This document shows, in pieces, positions 24,428 to 35,913 of a stretch of 64,000 bases of DNA; within the stretch, counting starts at the first letter, position 1, and each line of letters starts with the position of its first letter. The DNA is taken from assembly GCA_030549175.1 (NCBI GenBank), contig JAUKUA010000004.1, positions 3,658,001-3,722,000 of the forward strand, written 5' to 3'. A program made the translations under genes and the position numbers. The notes beneath the pieces are model-generated. The model saw nothing but the letters and a program-made list of their open reading frames with translations. It was not told the origin of the DNA and searched no databases. The DNA is from Lasiosphaeris hirsuta. Lineage: Eukaryota; Ascomycota; Sordariomycetes; Sordariales; Lasiosphaeriaceae.

Positions 24428-27400
24428 CCGCATATGCCTTTATGTCGAGAGGCAAGCACCACTCTTACGCTCTACACCTCTCGTCTCATCTACCACACCA
24501 TACTGACAGCTGGAGGCCTGGAGAACCCTAACTTCCGGGGAGGAACGATAGCATCTAGATCTTCGTGTTCCCCAAAGTTGCTTTGACTCAACCGCAACGA
24601 GGGTGTTGACAGCCACGTCAGCACAAGTAGAAAAAGCCTCGAAACCTCCCCGCGGCCGCACCCAGGTGAGGCATTAACCTGGTTCAAAACGGGCGAATCC
24701 ATGGTAGAAAAGCCCGTCGGACCACCGAAACCCCCATCTACCGGACATATCTTGAAGCTGTCCTAGCGTCGACGAAATGACGGAAAAGACACAAGCTTCG
24801 GAGGGCTCACAAATACCGCTGTCGAGCCCGCCCTGCCTCGCAAAGATCGCGGTCATGGGCCCCGAGGATAAATTTCGCTCACCTTGTTGAGGTCATCCCG
24901 CTCTCGGGGTCCGATCCGCAGCAGATAAATACGCCCTGAGCTACCGAAAGGGGGTGTAAGCCTCGGTGAGTGGTGCTGCTGCAGAGGAGGGCCTACAGAA
25001 CAATCATCAACCGCGAGAGTGCCATCGCCGGGCTAGACAAAAAGGAAAAAGGCTACATCGATACCATAAAAAAGCTAGAGTGCCATGTAATAAGGTACGC
25101 AGCCAAGATCCCGGACCCCCCTCAAAAGCTGATACTGCCGAAGGTGCAGTGAGAATGGCGCCTCGGACCGGTTGCCGGTTCCCGGCCGTGTCAAGCCCCC
25201 TGAGTTGGACAAAAAGATCCACACGTCTGACGTCAAAGTTAAGTTGGATACCGTGGCGATGGTGTGGATCTCTATTTTTGTCACTTTGTTTTTGTTCGAG
25301 ATGGGTGGTGTCATCCCATCTCGTCTCATCCCGACAAGATGCAAGCGGTACCTGACCATAGATAAGACAAGACGTGATTCGTCTTTTGATGGAAGCGAGA
25401 ATCCCAACAACTTTGCCCGGCTGTTCTCTTCAGCCGAAGAGTTGGTCTACTCTCCCACTGCCACCGAGATTGAAGGGGAGCGGGCTTTTTCGGCAGGACT
25501 TGGCGATCTCCGAGAACCGCATAGTGTAAAAAGTTGTTATAGGTCTGAAACTTGCTCTGCTCTCTCCAGAGACTCAACCGTGGGTCACCCGAGGGAGATC
25601 CCGTCATCATCTGAAGGAGGGTGAATCCGATCGACAGATCCGAATCACTTGTCCCATCGCCTTGCTCCAAGTCTTTGACACTAGCGGCGTATGGGCCGAT
25701 CCTGCATGTACGGGGCGCAAAACCTAGCAACAAGGGAACAGGAGGGGGGAACGAGGACGATAGAATTGTTCGGTCTGGAGAGAACGGATCATGGACCCGG
25801 AATCCATGCCCTATACAATGGCCGTGGGTATAGAGGCACAAGGTAGCCAGGCCGTCGACCAGAGATTGTCCCGCTCGGCCAAATCCCCAATCTTCGATAT
25901 GGCATCGCCATCGCTGCAAGAGTGGCAGGCTCAGCTATTACTGCGCACACAATAACAGACAGGGCTCCAGAACCCAGGTCCAAAGCGGCGGCGGCATTAA
26001 GGCCCAGCCAGTGCGGCCACTTTGCGGGCCTACCGCCTGAACCGAATCTGGGACAGGCACGGCGCAATCGCTACCAAAGTTGCAAACCCTGTTGCGGTGG
26101 CCAGGCCGGGGTGTGCTTCCGTGCGTACCTTATTGCGGAGTGGGTGGAGGGTGGTGGGCGGCGGGAGCTGCTTCAAGCGGTAGCTCATGGGTGTGCTGTG
26201 GTATAGCTCCAAGGCACAATACGCGGTTGGCAGATTTTTGGACTTTCGTGTCACAGCGTCGACATTTCCGTCCCCTCATCTCATCTCGACCCAACCGCCA
26301 TGTCCACTTTCCGCCCTTTCATCTGATATGGATGGGTGCCGGAGCTTTTACGGCTTCTTTTATCATGTCCACAATTTATGTCTCCGCGCGGGAACCAACT
26401 CAGCATTCCCTCCAGTTGGTGTTGGGGGTCAACAAGGGGGGGAGGAGGGGGAGGGGGTTACCCAAGGAGGTAGGCATGTACCTTCGTCACCTCGCCCCCC
26501 CCCCTTCTTGTCTTCGAGTGTTCCGCCGGCCTGGGCTGCAGTAAAGCAACGCCTCAGTACTGGCGCCGTGCATACGTGGTATCTTGAGCTGGAGATGAGA
26601 GCGTGAATAGGGCGGGGGAGTTAGGAGTTGGCAAACAACTGCAGCTCCCAGCTCGCTGGTAAAAGCATGTAGTACGGAGTAGTGGGTGTGTACGAATTCG
26701 AACCCAGTCGAACAGACGGTAACACACTGGCGAATGAGAGCCGGGGCTTCGTTCGATTGGCGAACAATTAATCAGATTCTGGTGCGCACAATCAAGTGAG
26801 CTGCTGCAGCGAGCACCCAATTGGTTCGCAACGGCGCACGTCAAGCTCGATGATACGCTTGTCACCACGAAACGACACGTCGATCGCACTCGCAAGCTGC
26901 TCGCCTATTTACTATCTGCGAGGGGGGGGGGAAGGAAGGGGGAAGAGGGGAAGAAAAGAAGGCTCTGGCGGTTGGAGGGTGGGGGAGGTGACTTGGCACG
27001 CACTATCGCTGTTCTTCGACGGCGTTGTCACGGCATGAATCGCAGAGGATGACGAGGGTCCCGGGTTAGTGGAGCGCAACCTCCATTGCTACGGTTAGCA
27101 AGACGGGCTTTAAGGCACCTCGAGCCAGGCTTACGGTGGCTAGACAGGACCACGGCGCGGTCCGTGGTGAGGAAATTTCCCGACCACGAGGGAAAGGGCG
27201 GGGACAGATGATGGTCTTGGATGGTCATACCTGAGCAGTCCTTCCCGTCCTGCTTCTGGTGCACGCATCACTGCCCGTTCACAACCAGCAGATGGAGAGG
27301 ATGAGGTTTCGCAGAGCAGCTAAACCCCAAACCCCAAACCGGCATGCAGGAAATGATGCTGGCCATGGCTCGGACCCCAATATTCGCCGACCCCCGCAGC

Positions 27401-28015
27401 GGACGTAGCCGATCGTTCATGAAGCTACGAGGCGTCCTCAAGGCGCCTTCTCCCTTTTTGATCCTGTGCTGCAGAGAAATCCCGAAAGCGTGCTGAAAAG
27501 AGACACGATGTTGGCCGACTTCAATTTATTCATGCGCCAGGTGCGGCAGCTAGGGCTCCATGTCACGGTTCGTGGTTCATGTGGGTGTGCTGCACATCAG
27601 GATGATGAGATGACCCTCACACCCTCTCCTGCCCTCACGGCGGACCAGTGTCATTGCATATCTTGACGACAGATTTGGACAAGGCGCTGGAGCTGGGCAA
27701 CGTGACCGTCGAGGCTAGAGACTTGACGTTAGCGCAGACGGGGCGAAGAGGAGAAACGACAAGAGGATGCAAGGCCGTGATAGGTACCTGCTCGAGAGGT
27801 CCAAGGGGGGGAGGGGGGTTGCGTGAGTGGTGGGCAAGTGGGGTGGAGGGGAGCCTCAAGGCCCGGTCGATCATCTTTCTGAGACGAGAGGTTCCACGTT
27901 GCACAAGGGTGGACTCTGTTGTCGGTGTGTGGTGTGTGCGGAAGGGAAAAGCAAAAAAGAGAGTTGACGACAGCGCCGAAGACCCGTCGCAAGTGACGAG
28001 CGTGCTTGCTTTCTC

Positions 28016-28034
28016 TTTTTTTTTTTTTTTTTTT
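28016..28034. repeat. Poly-T run of 19
   Basis: Nineteen consecutive T in the gene-poor stretch, flanked by GC-rich sequence. No retrotransposed gene is evident beside it. Confidence 0.9.
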
Positions 28035-31000
28035 CGGCGACAGGGCCAGGCAAGCCAAGGGAGCCAAGGGAGGAGCCAAGGGAGCCCGGTACGCCAGGGT
28101 ACCTGAGTGGTCCTTGCGCTCCCCGAACGCAACCTCTCCGCCTCTTGGGGCAAGTGGGTAAGTGGGAAAGTGGGGGAGACCACTGAGGAAGCGGGAAGCG
28201 ACCTGATTGGCGCCGAGCGATATCATTGCGAACCACTGAAAGTCGCCCGAGACCGGGCCTTGACAAGTCGACAACTGACAACTGGCAGCCCGAAAGCAGA
28301 TGAGCTGCAGGGAATGCCGCGGGAGCCCTGACTGGCTAAGCCGCGCCTGAGGGCTACCTATTACCGAGGCCAAATGACGGACTTGCGGTTAGTCTATGTA
28401 GTAGGTGGGAGGTGCGAGAACCTGTCGCTGTCCGTTTGAAGGGCTCTGTTGGAAGTCACGATGTCACGAAAAATGAGATGCAAATCTCAATGTATTGTGT
28501 CCAGCGCTCCTTTCTCTGCTCGGGCCATACCTGGGCATGTCCGGCTCGGCCAGCCAGCGGGAAGGCTGGAGCTCAACACTGCACTGCCTGAGAGCGCCAT
28601 ATCTCCGAGAGCTGCGCATCCGCAAACGCTATCTGCTGCTCACCTGCAGCCAAGGCAACAGACGGCAGCGAGCGCCGGCAACACCGGAGCCTGTGTGAGA
28701 GCAACATCGGAGCTCAGATTGCTTGCTCTACCCGTGATCTCTTCTTTTGTGGTGGCAGTTGCGATACGGAACATGATATTCTATCTCTGTTGGTCTCCGC
28801 TCGTGCGCGACTCTGATATACTACTAGCATGCCTGCGTGTCCGCCCTGTCCAGGAGGACATGGTTCGCGCGATGCTCCCTGTAACCCCTGACTTATATTA
28901 CCTCAATTAAAGGGCTGAACGGTGTTCCAAGTGGGATGCGACGTAGGATCTTGATCAGGAAGAAGGATATCAGTGATACCTTTGGCTGGATCCATGCTCA
29001 AGTTCACAAGCTTGCAAAGGGATCGACCGGAAAACTAGGTGGTCGAGGGCGCGATGTCACCTTCCACCATCAGACGAACTTGTCTCAGGAGCACGAATGC
29101 AGGCACGGAGGGAAAGGGGGATGGGGGTGGTGGATGGGGAAAACAAGATTACTCCGTAGAAATTAAGAATCTAGCCCGGTTCTCCGAGAGCGTCGTGTCA
29201 TCAGGTCAGTCAGAGCGCGTCCGAGACGCGAACTCCAGTTTTGGGGCGGCTCTGGCTAGACACGTGTTGGGAGTCAGGGAAATCGGGGTCGCGGCGCAGT
29301 TGAAAGAAGGAGAAGAAAGAGAAAAAAAAAGCACAAGATGAAGCAGCTTGGGCAAGTTGGAGGTGCCAAGGAGATCACCGTAGCGGCAAGCATGCCCGTA
29401 ATCTTTTGCGTGTGCTTGCCAGGGCGATCTTCCGTCCCTTGACGGCATGAGGGTATCAGGGCCAAAATGAGTGCTGAGGGCCACGGGGGTGGGCGCCATT
29501 TCATCACATCCATGAATGGACGCCTGCCGCACTTATGCGCGTGAGTTGAGATGACGAGATTTCCGCTCCGGGATGGTTCATCCCACAGCAGAGAGGCCTG
29601 CAGACAGATGCAGACCAGTGCAGACAGACTGCAGAATGCAGCGCAGTTGCTCCCGGAGGATCCCCGGCAAGCCTTGACGAAAAGTGTCACAGCTATAATT
29701 GGCCCGCATTGACAATTGCTGGAGAGGCAGCGAGCTGGGGAAGGTGACTGAGGTATGTACCGACGAGGAGAATGCCAGGCACATGATAGACTGGAAATGC
29801 TGTAAACCCCGAGACCAGCGATTGATGGCATCGCGGGCATCATGGGTCTATCGGAAGCCACCCCGCTCTTGGTGTGCGGCCGGGGATTTTTGCGACAGCG
29901 GACGGTACGGTGTGCGGGCACTACGGTTACTTACGATCAGGGAGAAATGGAGACGAGACTGCTCTTGGTGCTCTGCAGAGGCGAACGCACGGGGCAGTCC
30001 TGAGCGCTGAGCACATCAGGTAGTGGAGTGTATCCCTGGCGGTTGCTCCACAGCTTTGGACGCGGATCCGTGAGCAAGCCGTCGGCTTCTGGACCCTGGC
30101 AAGCCTCTTTTTTTCCGCTGATGGCTGCAGTAAAGTGCAGAGCTCCAAGACGCCAACGGCTTTTCTCCCCCATCTTACGCGGCCCTCTGATCCTCTGGCC
30201 GCGCGAGCTCCGACTTGCGGAAGACAAGAAAGGGCAGAGGGGCAGATTACGAGGATCGTGATCGCGGTGATGCGAGTCGCTATGTGCAAAGTGTGAAGTG
30301 TGAGGTGTAACTGGGTTCCAGCCGGATCAGAACAAAGGGATCGACACCGACGCGCCAAAGCTCAGACGACTCGGTTAGAGTTTTGGAGAGGAGGGCTGGT
30401 TCCGTAATCCACTACGGTGGGGCAGGTACATACTATTCCAATAGGAAGGTACGTCTACACTACCGTCAACTCGACCGCATGAAAGCACGGGCGGGCAGGC
30501 GCTCACACAGGTGACACAAGCTGGGGGGTAGCTATTCCACGTCTCGGCCACCAAGATATGTAAAGAAAGGAAGAAAAAAAAGACGAGCAACCCTGAAAGC
30601 TGGTGCCGCGGCTGTAGCCCGCGGTATTGGGGAGAGACCAGGTGTCAAAATACCCCGTCGCGCAAATTTTCCTACCATGGCCCTCTCTTCCGCTCAACTC
30701 AGAGCTGGAGCCGACCTACGGATAGAGAGCTAAGGGCATTGAAGGACAAGGCTGATCCGCCCCTGCCGAGGATCCAACCGCGTTTCTAGCTGGCAACTTG
30801 CCGTGCGAGGTCTCGAGGCAATCGGGTGATATTTTTCTACTGCTGGACCCTGCCGTCGGCGATGCTACCTCTTTCTGCGCGTAGAATCGCACGCTGCGTC
30901 TCAGGAGCCCTCTTTCGACGCGGCAACGGGGGCAGACAGAGAGTATCGCAGATAGACGAGACGCACGATATGCCTCATCCGTGTGGAGGATTGACGGAAC

Positions 31001-32900
31001 GGCGCGGCATAAGAGATAAGACCTATAACGGATCTGCTCTCGAATAATACCAGAATTATACCCAAACTCGGTCGGTCATGGAAGCCGCCTAGGGTTGCCT
31101 CTCCCACCGTGTCAAGCTGTCGACGTCGGGCCCACGAAGCATTGAACCCCTGACGGCACCAGGGCGATCATACAGTGCCCTCATCAAGATCGGACGGACA
31201 GGCACGTGTGAGGTGTGAGCTAACCATCACACAGCGGTAGCCCAAGAAAGGTCTGGCAAAGCGTCAAACGTAGAGGATAGGTTGAAAGGAACGAGATTGG
31301 CATCTGACCGCTTGCCTGCCTCGGTTTCCATTCAACTGCAAAGCTCGGAGTAGGGGAGGAAAACACTCTCTGACAGAGGGCACGCAATTTTACCAGAGCA
31401 TCGGTCCCTGTGCTCCCATGGCAGCGGGTTGTAGATAGCCCGGGCGCCCTAGGCCTGTCAGAGATAGCGACTGAGGGGCGCAAGTAACGGTGTGCCCACC
31501 ACCTCGCCGTGGGGTGTGTTGCTGTGAGGCATGGAGAGCCACGGTGCCTGCATACGCAACATGTATGTACGTACAACTTTGGACGCATTCATATCATTAG
31601 CGAGGACAGGTTGGCAATGCCGTGAAAATGCGGGTGATGTTGCCTGGCGGGCATCCATGTGTTAGAACTTTTTCTGCGCCGGGTCTACAGCTGGTGTTGC
31701 ACCCGAGCGAAACCCCTCCCTCCGCAAGTTTGTGGACCTGTTGCAACGGCCGAGCTCGAGGACTTTTCTCGCAACAAACAGCAACGGTAAGGTAAGTAAG
31801 GCATGTATGGTAGGCAGGGACTTAATCGTACTGTCTTGCAATATGGCCCAATCAAGCAGTGCGCAGCTCTCTCCATCAGGGCAAGACCCGAGACCACACT
31901 CAACACTCGGTACTGGAGCCCTTCATGCTGGGTCGACATTATGCAGCCGCTGCATGTCGCTTCCAAGTTTGGGCCGCGCCATTGGAATTTTGTCTGTGGG
32001 CACCACTCCCAAGACGGGGTATGCAAGTGTGGAGGTACTTGGATACATGTTCCCAGCCCGCGCCCACCAAGTCGACGCAGCGAGCAAAACAGAGGTACCG
32101 GTACCTGTTGCTGATGCGTTTGCCTGTGCTCTTGCGGCAGAGGTAAGGGCTGCGACAAAAGCCAGTAAACGACGGGATGCTGTCGGGCTTTCCAGAAATA
32201 TAGACATTGGATAAGCATGCAGCTCGACTCGGACGGCTAATGCTGGTGGTGGAGGAGCGCCTTGAGCATCGTCCGCTGCGTGCAGCCCCTGCGGTCCAAG
32301 CAGCGCAGCAAATAGTGTACACTACTGTGCGTGCTGCGTAAAAGCAGAGAAGCCTGGATCGTCCCGCTGAGCCCGCCTGCAACTGACTCCATGTCAGGAT
32401 CCCGCCAGGGTCGGACAGGTGGGTCCAGCCTTTAGGAGATTTTCACATCGGCGGACCGAGCAGCGTACGCCGTGCTTCGTACACGTCCAGACACAGACAA
32501 AGCTGCTCCCCGCCCGCAGCCCCGCGCCCACAACCGCTCCTCGCGACCGTGGGCAGCCATGGAACCTGAGAAGGGGCCACAGACGCCGCACAGGGGGGGA
32601 CAAGCCCTCGCCAGTAGCAGAAGCCAGCTGAAGCTGAGTTTGGAGCAGAGTGTCGACTCACTTACCTATCGACGAGCGCCCAAGGGAGGGGGAGGGTAGC
32701 AGTCCCAAACCGACCTTCGGATGCGCCAATGGCCATTCCCGGCAAGCCCTTGTGGACGAAGCCAACCCCGCGAGGTCATCTCGAGAGGAAGGGGAAATGA
32801 TTGGTATGTGATGCCCCGTTGTCAGGCTGCCAACTGCCCTCATGATTTGCATAGCCAAGGTTAGGGTGCCGCGGGAGCAAGGTAGAGGTACCCTGGGCAG

Positions 32901-32944
32901 CTGTGAGCTGTGCGAGCTGTGAGCTGTGAGCTGTGTGTGTGTGA
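32901..32944. repeat. Short tandem repeat of GAGCTGT followed by GT units
   Basis: Several imperfect copies of the 7-mer GAGCTGT run into a short GT tract. Confidence 0.8.
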
Positions 32945-33301
32945 GCGTGCCGTTTTGGGAGGCGGTTGATGCATCAGACCTCACCTACAGCTTGTCCCCA
33001 CATCCAGGCGAGAGACACTGCGGCCGAACGGTCGAAAGACCTGACGAACAAAGTACTCGGTACCTTGCCCGCAGCGTGGCCTGCCTTGAAGATACCCGCA
33101 GCTGGCACGACGGAGCTCCAGACCGCCTGGCGGACACGCCATCCATCTTCCCCAGAGTCTGGCTGAGACCTTGTATCCGGCCTGCACGGGCAGGACGACC
33201 CGTCCGCCGTGGGGATGGACAGGCAAGAAAGGAGAGGTTGAGGATCTACGCCTTCGACACATGCATCGACAGTACCTAGCCAGTGGATTGTCTCCAGCCC
33301 C

Positions 33302-33322
33302 CAGACCGCAGACCGCAGACCG
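33302..33322. repeat. Three tandem copies of CAGACCG
   Basis: Three perfect 7-bp units in direct repeat in the gene-poor stretch. Confidence 0.85.
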
Positions 33323-33608
33323 CACACAGCAACACCGTAAAGCAGCGCCCTCTCGCGCCCGCGAAGGAGCTGCTCTGCAGCTAGCTCTTATCGTCGATGC
33401 GGCATCCCAGCCAGGTGTCGTCGGCCACCCCCAAATTTGGGCATCCGTCATGTAGCGTGCTGGAAGTCACTGTACCCAGAGGGGTCACCTTTAGCTAGGG
33501 CATGGTGCAGGGCACCTAGCGCAGTGGCAACGTCGACATCCACGTTGGAAGGCTTGCCCGTGCCGGCATGATCCTTCCAGACAACCACCAGGGTTGCGAG
33601 GGCCGCGA

Positions 33609-33628
33609 GGGGGGGGGGGGGGGGGGGG
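33609..33628. repeat. Poly-G run of 20
   Basis: Twenty consecutive G, the longest homopolymer of G or C in the window. It is a likely quadruplex-forming site and a likely place for length error. Confidence 0.9.
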
Positions 33629-33824
33629 CCTTCCCTTCTAGGAACCACCACCCATATCTACCCATATCCATCCCACCTTTCGAGAAAGCTCAAACTGGTT
33701 GACCATGCTTCGGTACGTGCCTACCAACGGGCCGTGCTGGGAAAGGGCGAAGGCAGGAGGGCCTGAGGGCAGGAGGGGAGGAGGGCTTACAGGCCCGTTA
33801 AAGTAGGAGACAAGAGTGAAAGGG

Positions 33825-33837
33825 AAAAAAAAAAAAA
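33825..33837. repeat. Poly-A run of 13
   Basis: Thirteen consecutive A about 200 bp from the poly-G run. Confidence 0.85.
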
Positions 33838-35653
33838 CCCTGACGCTATGCTGAGGCCGTTGCTGCTCAGCAACCTAGCTTTGCCTTCGCGCTGTTTTCC
33901 TGCACGACACATCACCCAGCAGGTCTCACCCCCAGCAAACACAATTCCAGCTTCCGCCATCAAAAGGCACCTTACCTAAGGTGGCCGTTGGAAGTCTAAC
34001 TTCCATCCGCTCAGCTCGACAGCCGTAGCAAGTCTGGGTGTGGCCGCAGTCAGATATTTCGCACTTGGTACTATGGCGCATTTCCCTCACGGCGTCCCTA
34101 TCACCCTTGAGACATCATCGAGCTTGCACCCCAGACAGGACGAGCGCGAGCTTTGAGCTGTAGGAGCTTCCAGAGCTGCAAGGGCCGCAAGAGCTTCGTA
34201 GCGATGGCTCTTCGCGGACACTTGTGACTCGGCGGCTCAAGGAACATTTGGCCTCCGGCTCCCCTTCATCTCATCTCGAACCACCCCTGCCTGGCATTGG
34301 ACATTGGGTGCTTCGTGGGGATGGATCAACACCCATCTCCCGCTCGCATCGCCTACCAACCGTCCCATCCTCGCGGGGAGGGGGTCACCTTGGACTCTGG
34401 ACCTTGAACAGAGCTTGATGTCGGCGGCTGGCCCCCTGGCGCGCATCCGTCCTGCCTGGTTGCCGGTGCCGGGTCTGGCACTGACACTGACGCTGACACG
34501 GCCACGGACTCGGCCACGGGACGCGCGACACACACACAACCCTTCGTCGCGAATCAAAATTGCGCTGGAACTGTCTTTGTCTTATTGTTCTCTCTGAACG
34601 CATTTCTCTGCCTTCTCTCTCGCCAGGGGGCCACGAAACAGCACGGAGAATTGGCGCTGTTGCCCAATCGCCAGGCGCCATCCTAAAACTGTCTGCATCG
34701 TCGTGCGTCAAAGGGCTCGCTCGCCTCTGTCTGCCCAGCACCCAGCGCCCAGCGCCCACACACGCCCACGCACACTGGGGTGCCCACACCGGCACTGGCG
34801 CACCTCCCACCCCCAGCTGTCAGTCATATTAACCGTAGCGGTAGGAGGCGCCCGGATCAAAGTACCCTTTCCCTTTCATTGCGGAGACAGGCCCGTCCTC
34901 GACCCCAGGTGGCCGTCTGTGCCCTGCACGAGCTATGAGATGACAAGGGGGTCTTGTTGGCATTGCGGTCTACCCTTCGATTAGCGGTCATCCATGGCCG
35001 GACACCTGCCAGGGTGCCCTGACCTACGACCATCCTTGCCATCCTTGCCCCCATCTGGGGCCCATCTCAATTGCACCGTTGCTTTAAGTCGCACAAAAAG
35101 CACCCAGTGCCACTGACACAAATCTCTCTCGACCGACCGACCCGACTCTCGCCCAGCCCGCAAAACCCGAGAACCAGTTCCCGACCATCGTGGAGGAAGA
35201 CGTAAGACGGCACCCCGGCAGCCCTCGACTACCCCCGGGTTGTCAATCCACTCGTTCACGCCTGCAGTCTGGGGAGACCGGTGATGCTCTGCAGCTCTCC
35301 GCCAACTCCTCCAACAATACACCATCGCACGAAGCACGGCATGCCTGTAGTGCTTCCTTTGATCCGCTAGAGATACCAGTCCGCTGCAGCATCTTGTCCG
35401 ACCTGACGCGTTAAATCGTGTGTCGATTCTTCACCACTAACACCAGCCGGCGCCGTTCGGCCGCATCTCTCTGCCTCCCGTCCTGAAAAGGAACGGTACT
35501 CCGGGAGCAAAGGTGCCGGGCGCTTCCTCGAGGGTCCTGACCAGCCCTCTGACTTTCTCTCGTCCTCCGGGAAGCCCATACGCACTGGTTGCCAGCCCTC
35601 GTCCGATCCGGTGCGACTCCCGGCTCTGCTCTTGACAGGCCGCCCAACGAAGG

Positions 35654-35666
35654 CCCCCCCCCCCCC
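35654..35666. repeat. Poly-C run of 13 upstream of the Zn2Cys6 gene
   Basis: Thirteen C, about 250 bp before the chosen ATG of the regulator. It probably lies in its 5' UTR or promoter. Confidence 0.85.
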
Positions 35667-35913
35667 GCCGGCCCAGGAGCATCCCACCCCTTCCTCGGCC
35701 CCGACGACAACCAACCATCGTCATCGCCATCGCCACCACGGTCTTGCCGCATCGGGTAATGTCGGTCGTCACCCGCACGCCCGGGGTACGGTCTGGTCGC
35801 TTGTCTCCCTTTACGGAGGCCATCTTTTTTACTCAGGTCGCGCCGGCATCTCCGACATCGAGACGTCTGGACGGCCTGGTTGTCTCCTTCACAGCGAGAA
35901 AGACTCTTTCTCC

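Larger units (their letters stand above)
21154..35913. other. Gene-poor stretch of 14.8 kb
   Basis: No open frame in this stretch shows a recognisable domain, and many open frames overlap one another on both strands, as expected of GC-rich non-coding DNA. It is not AT-rich, so it does not look like heavily RIP-mutated repeats. Visible contents: LON 3' flank to about 21300; homopolymer and simple repeats listed separately; purine-rich G tracts near 26430-26460 and 26920-26990; and possible 5' UTR intron ends close to the Zn2Cys6 gene (CACTAACACCAG at 35435-35446 and a pyrimidine tract with CAG at 35824-35837). The right part probably belongs to the long upstream region of that regulator. Confidence 0.5.

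Noticed and set aside
23804..24433. Minus-strand open frame of 209 codons in the gene-poor stretch
   Set aside because: It starts in the (GT)n microsatellite (HTHTHT), has no recognisable motif, and is overlapped by open frames on the other strand.
27321..27340. AAACCCC repeats
   Set aside because: Fewer than three units and not the fungal telomere sequence. Treated as chance.
27635..28373. Overlapping open frames around the poly-T run
   Set aside because: All three minus frames stay open at once and translate the homopolymer as poly-Lys; no family resemblance.
31685..32218. Minus-strand open frame of 177 codons
   Set aside because: Four other frames are open over the same bases and the translation has no domain. 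This is chance in GC-rich DNA.
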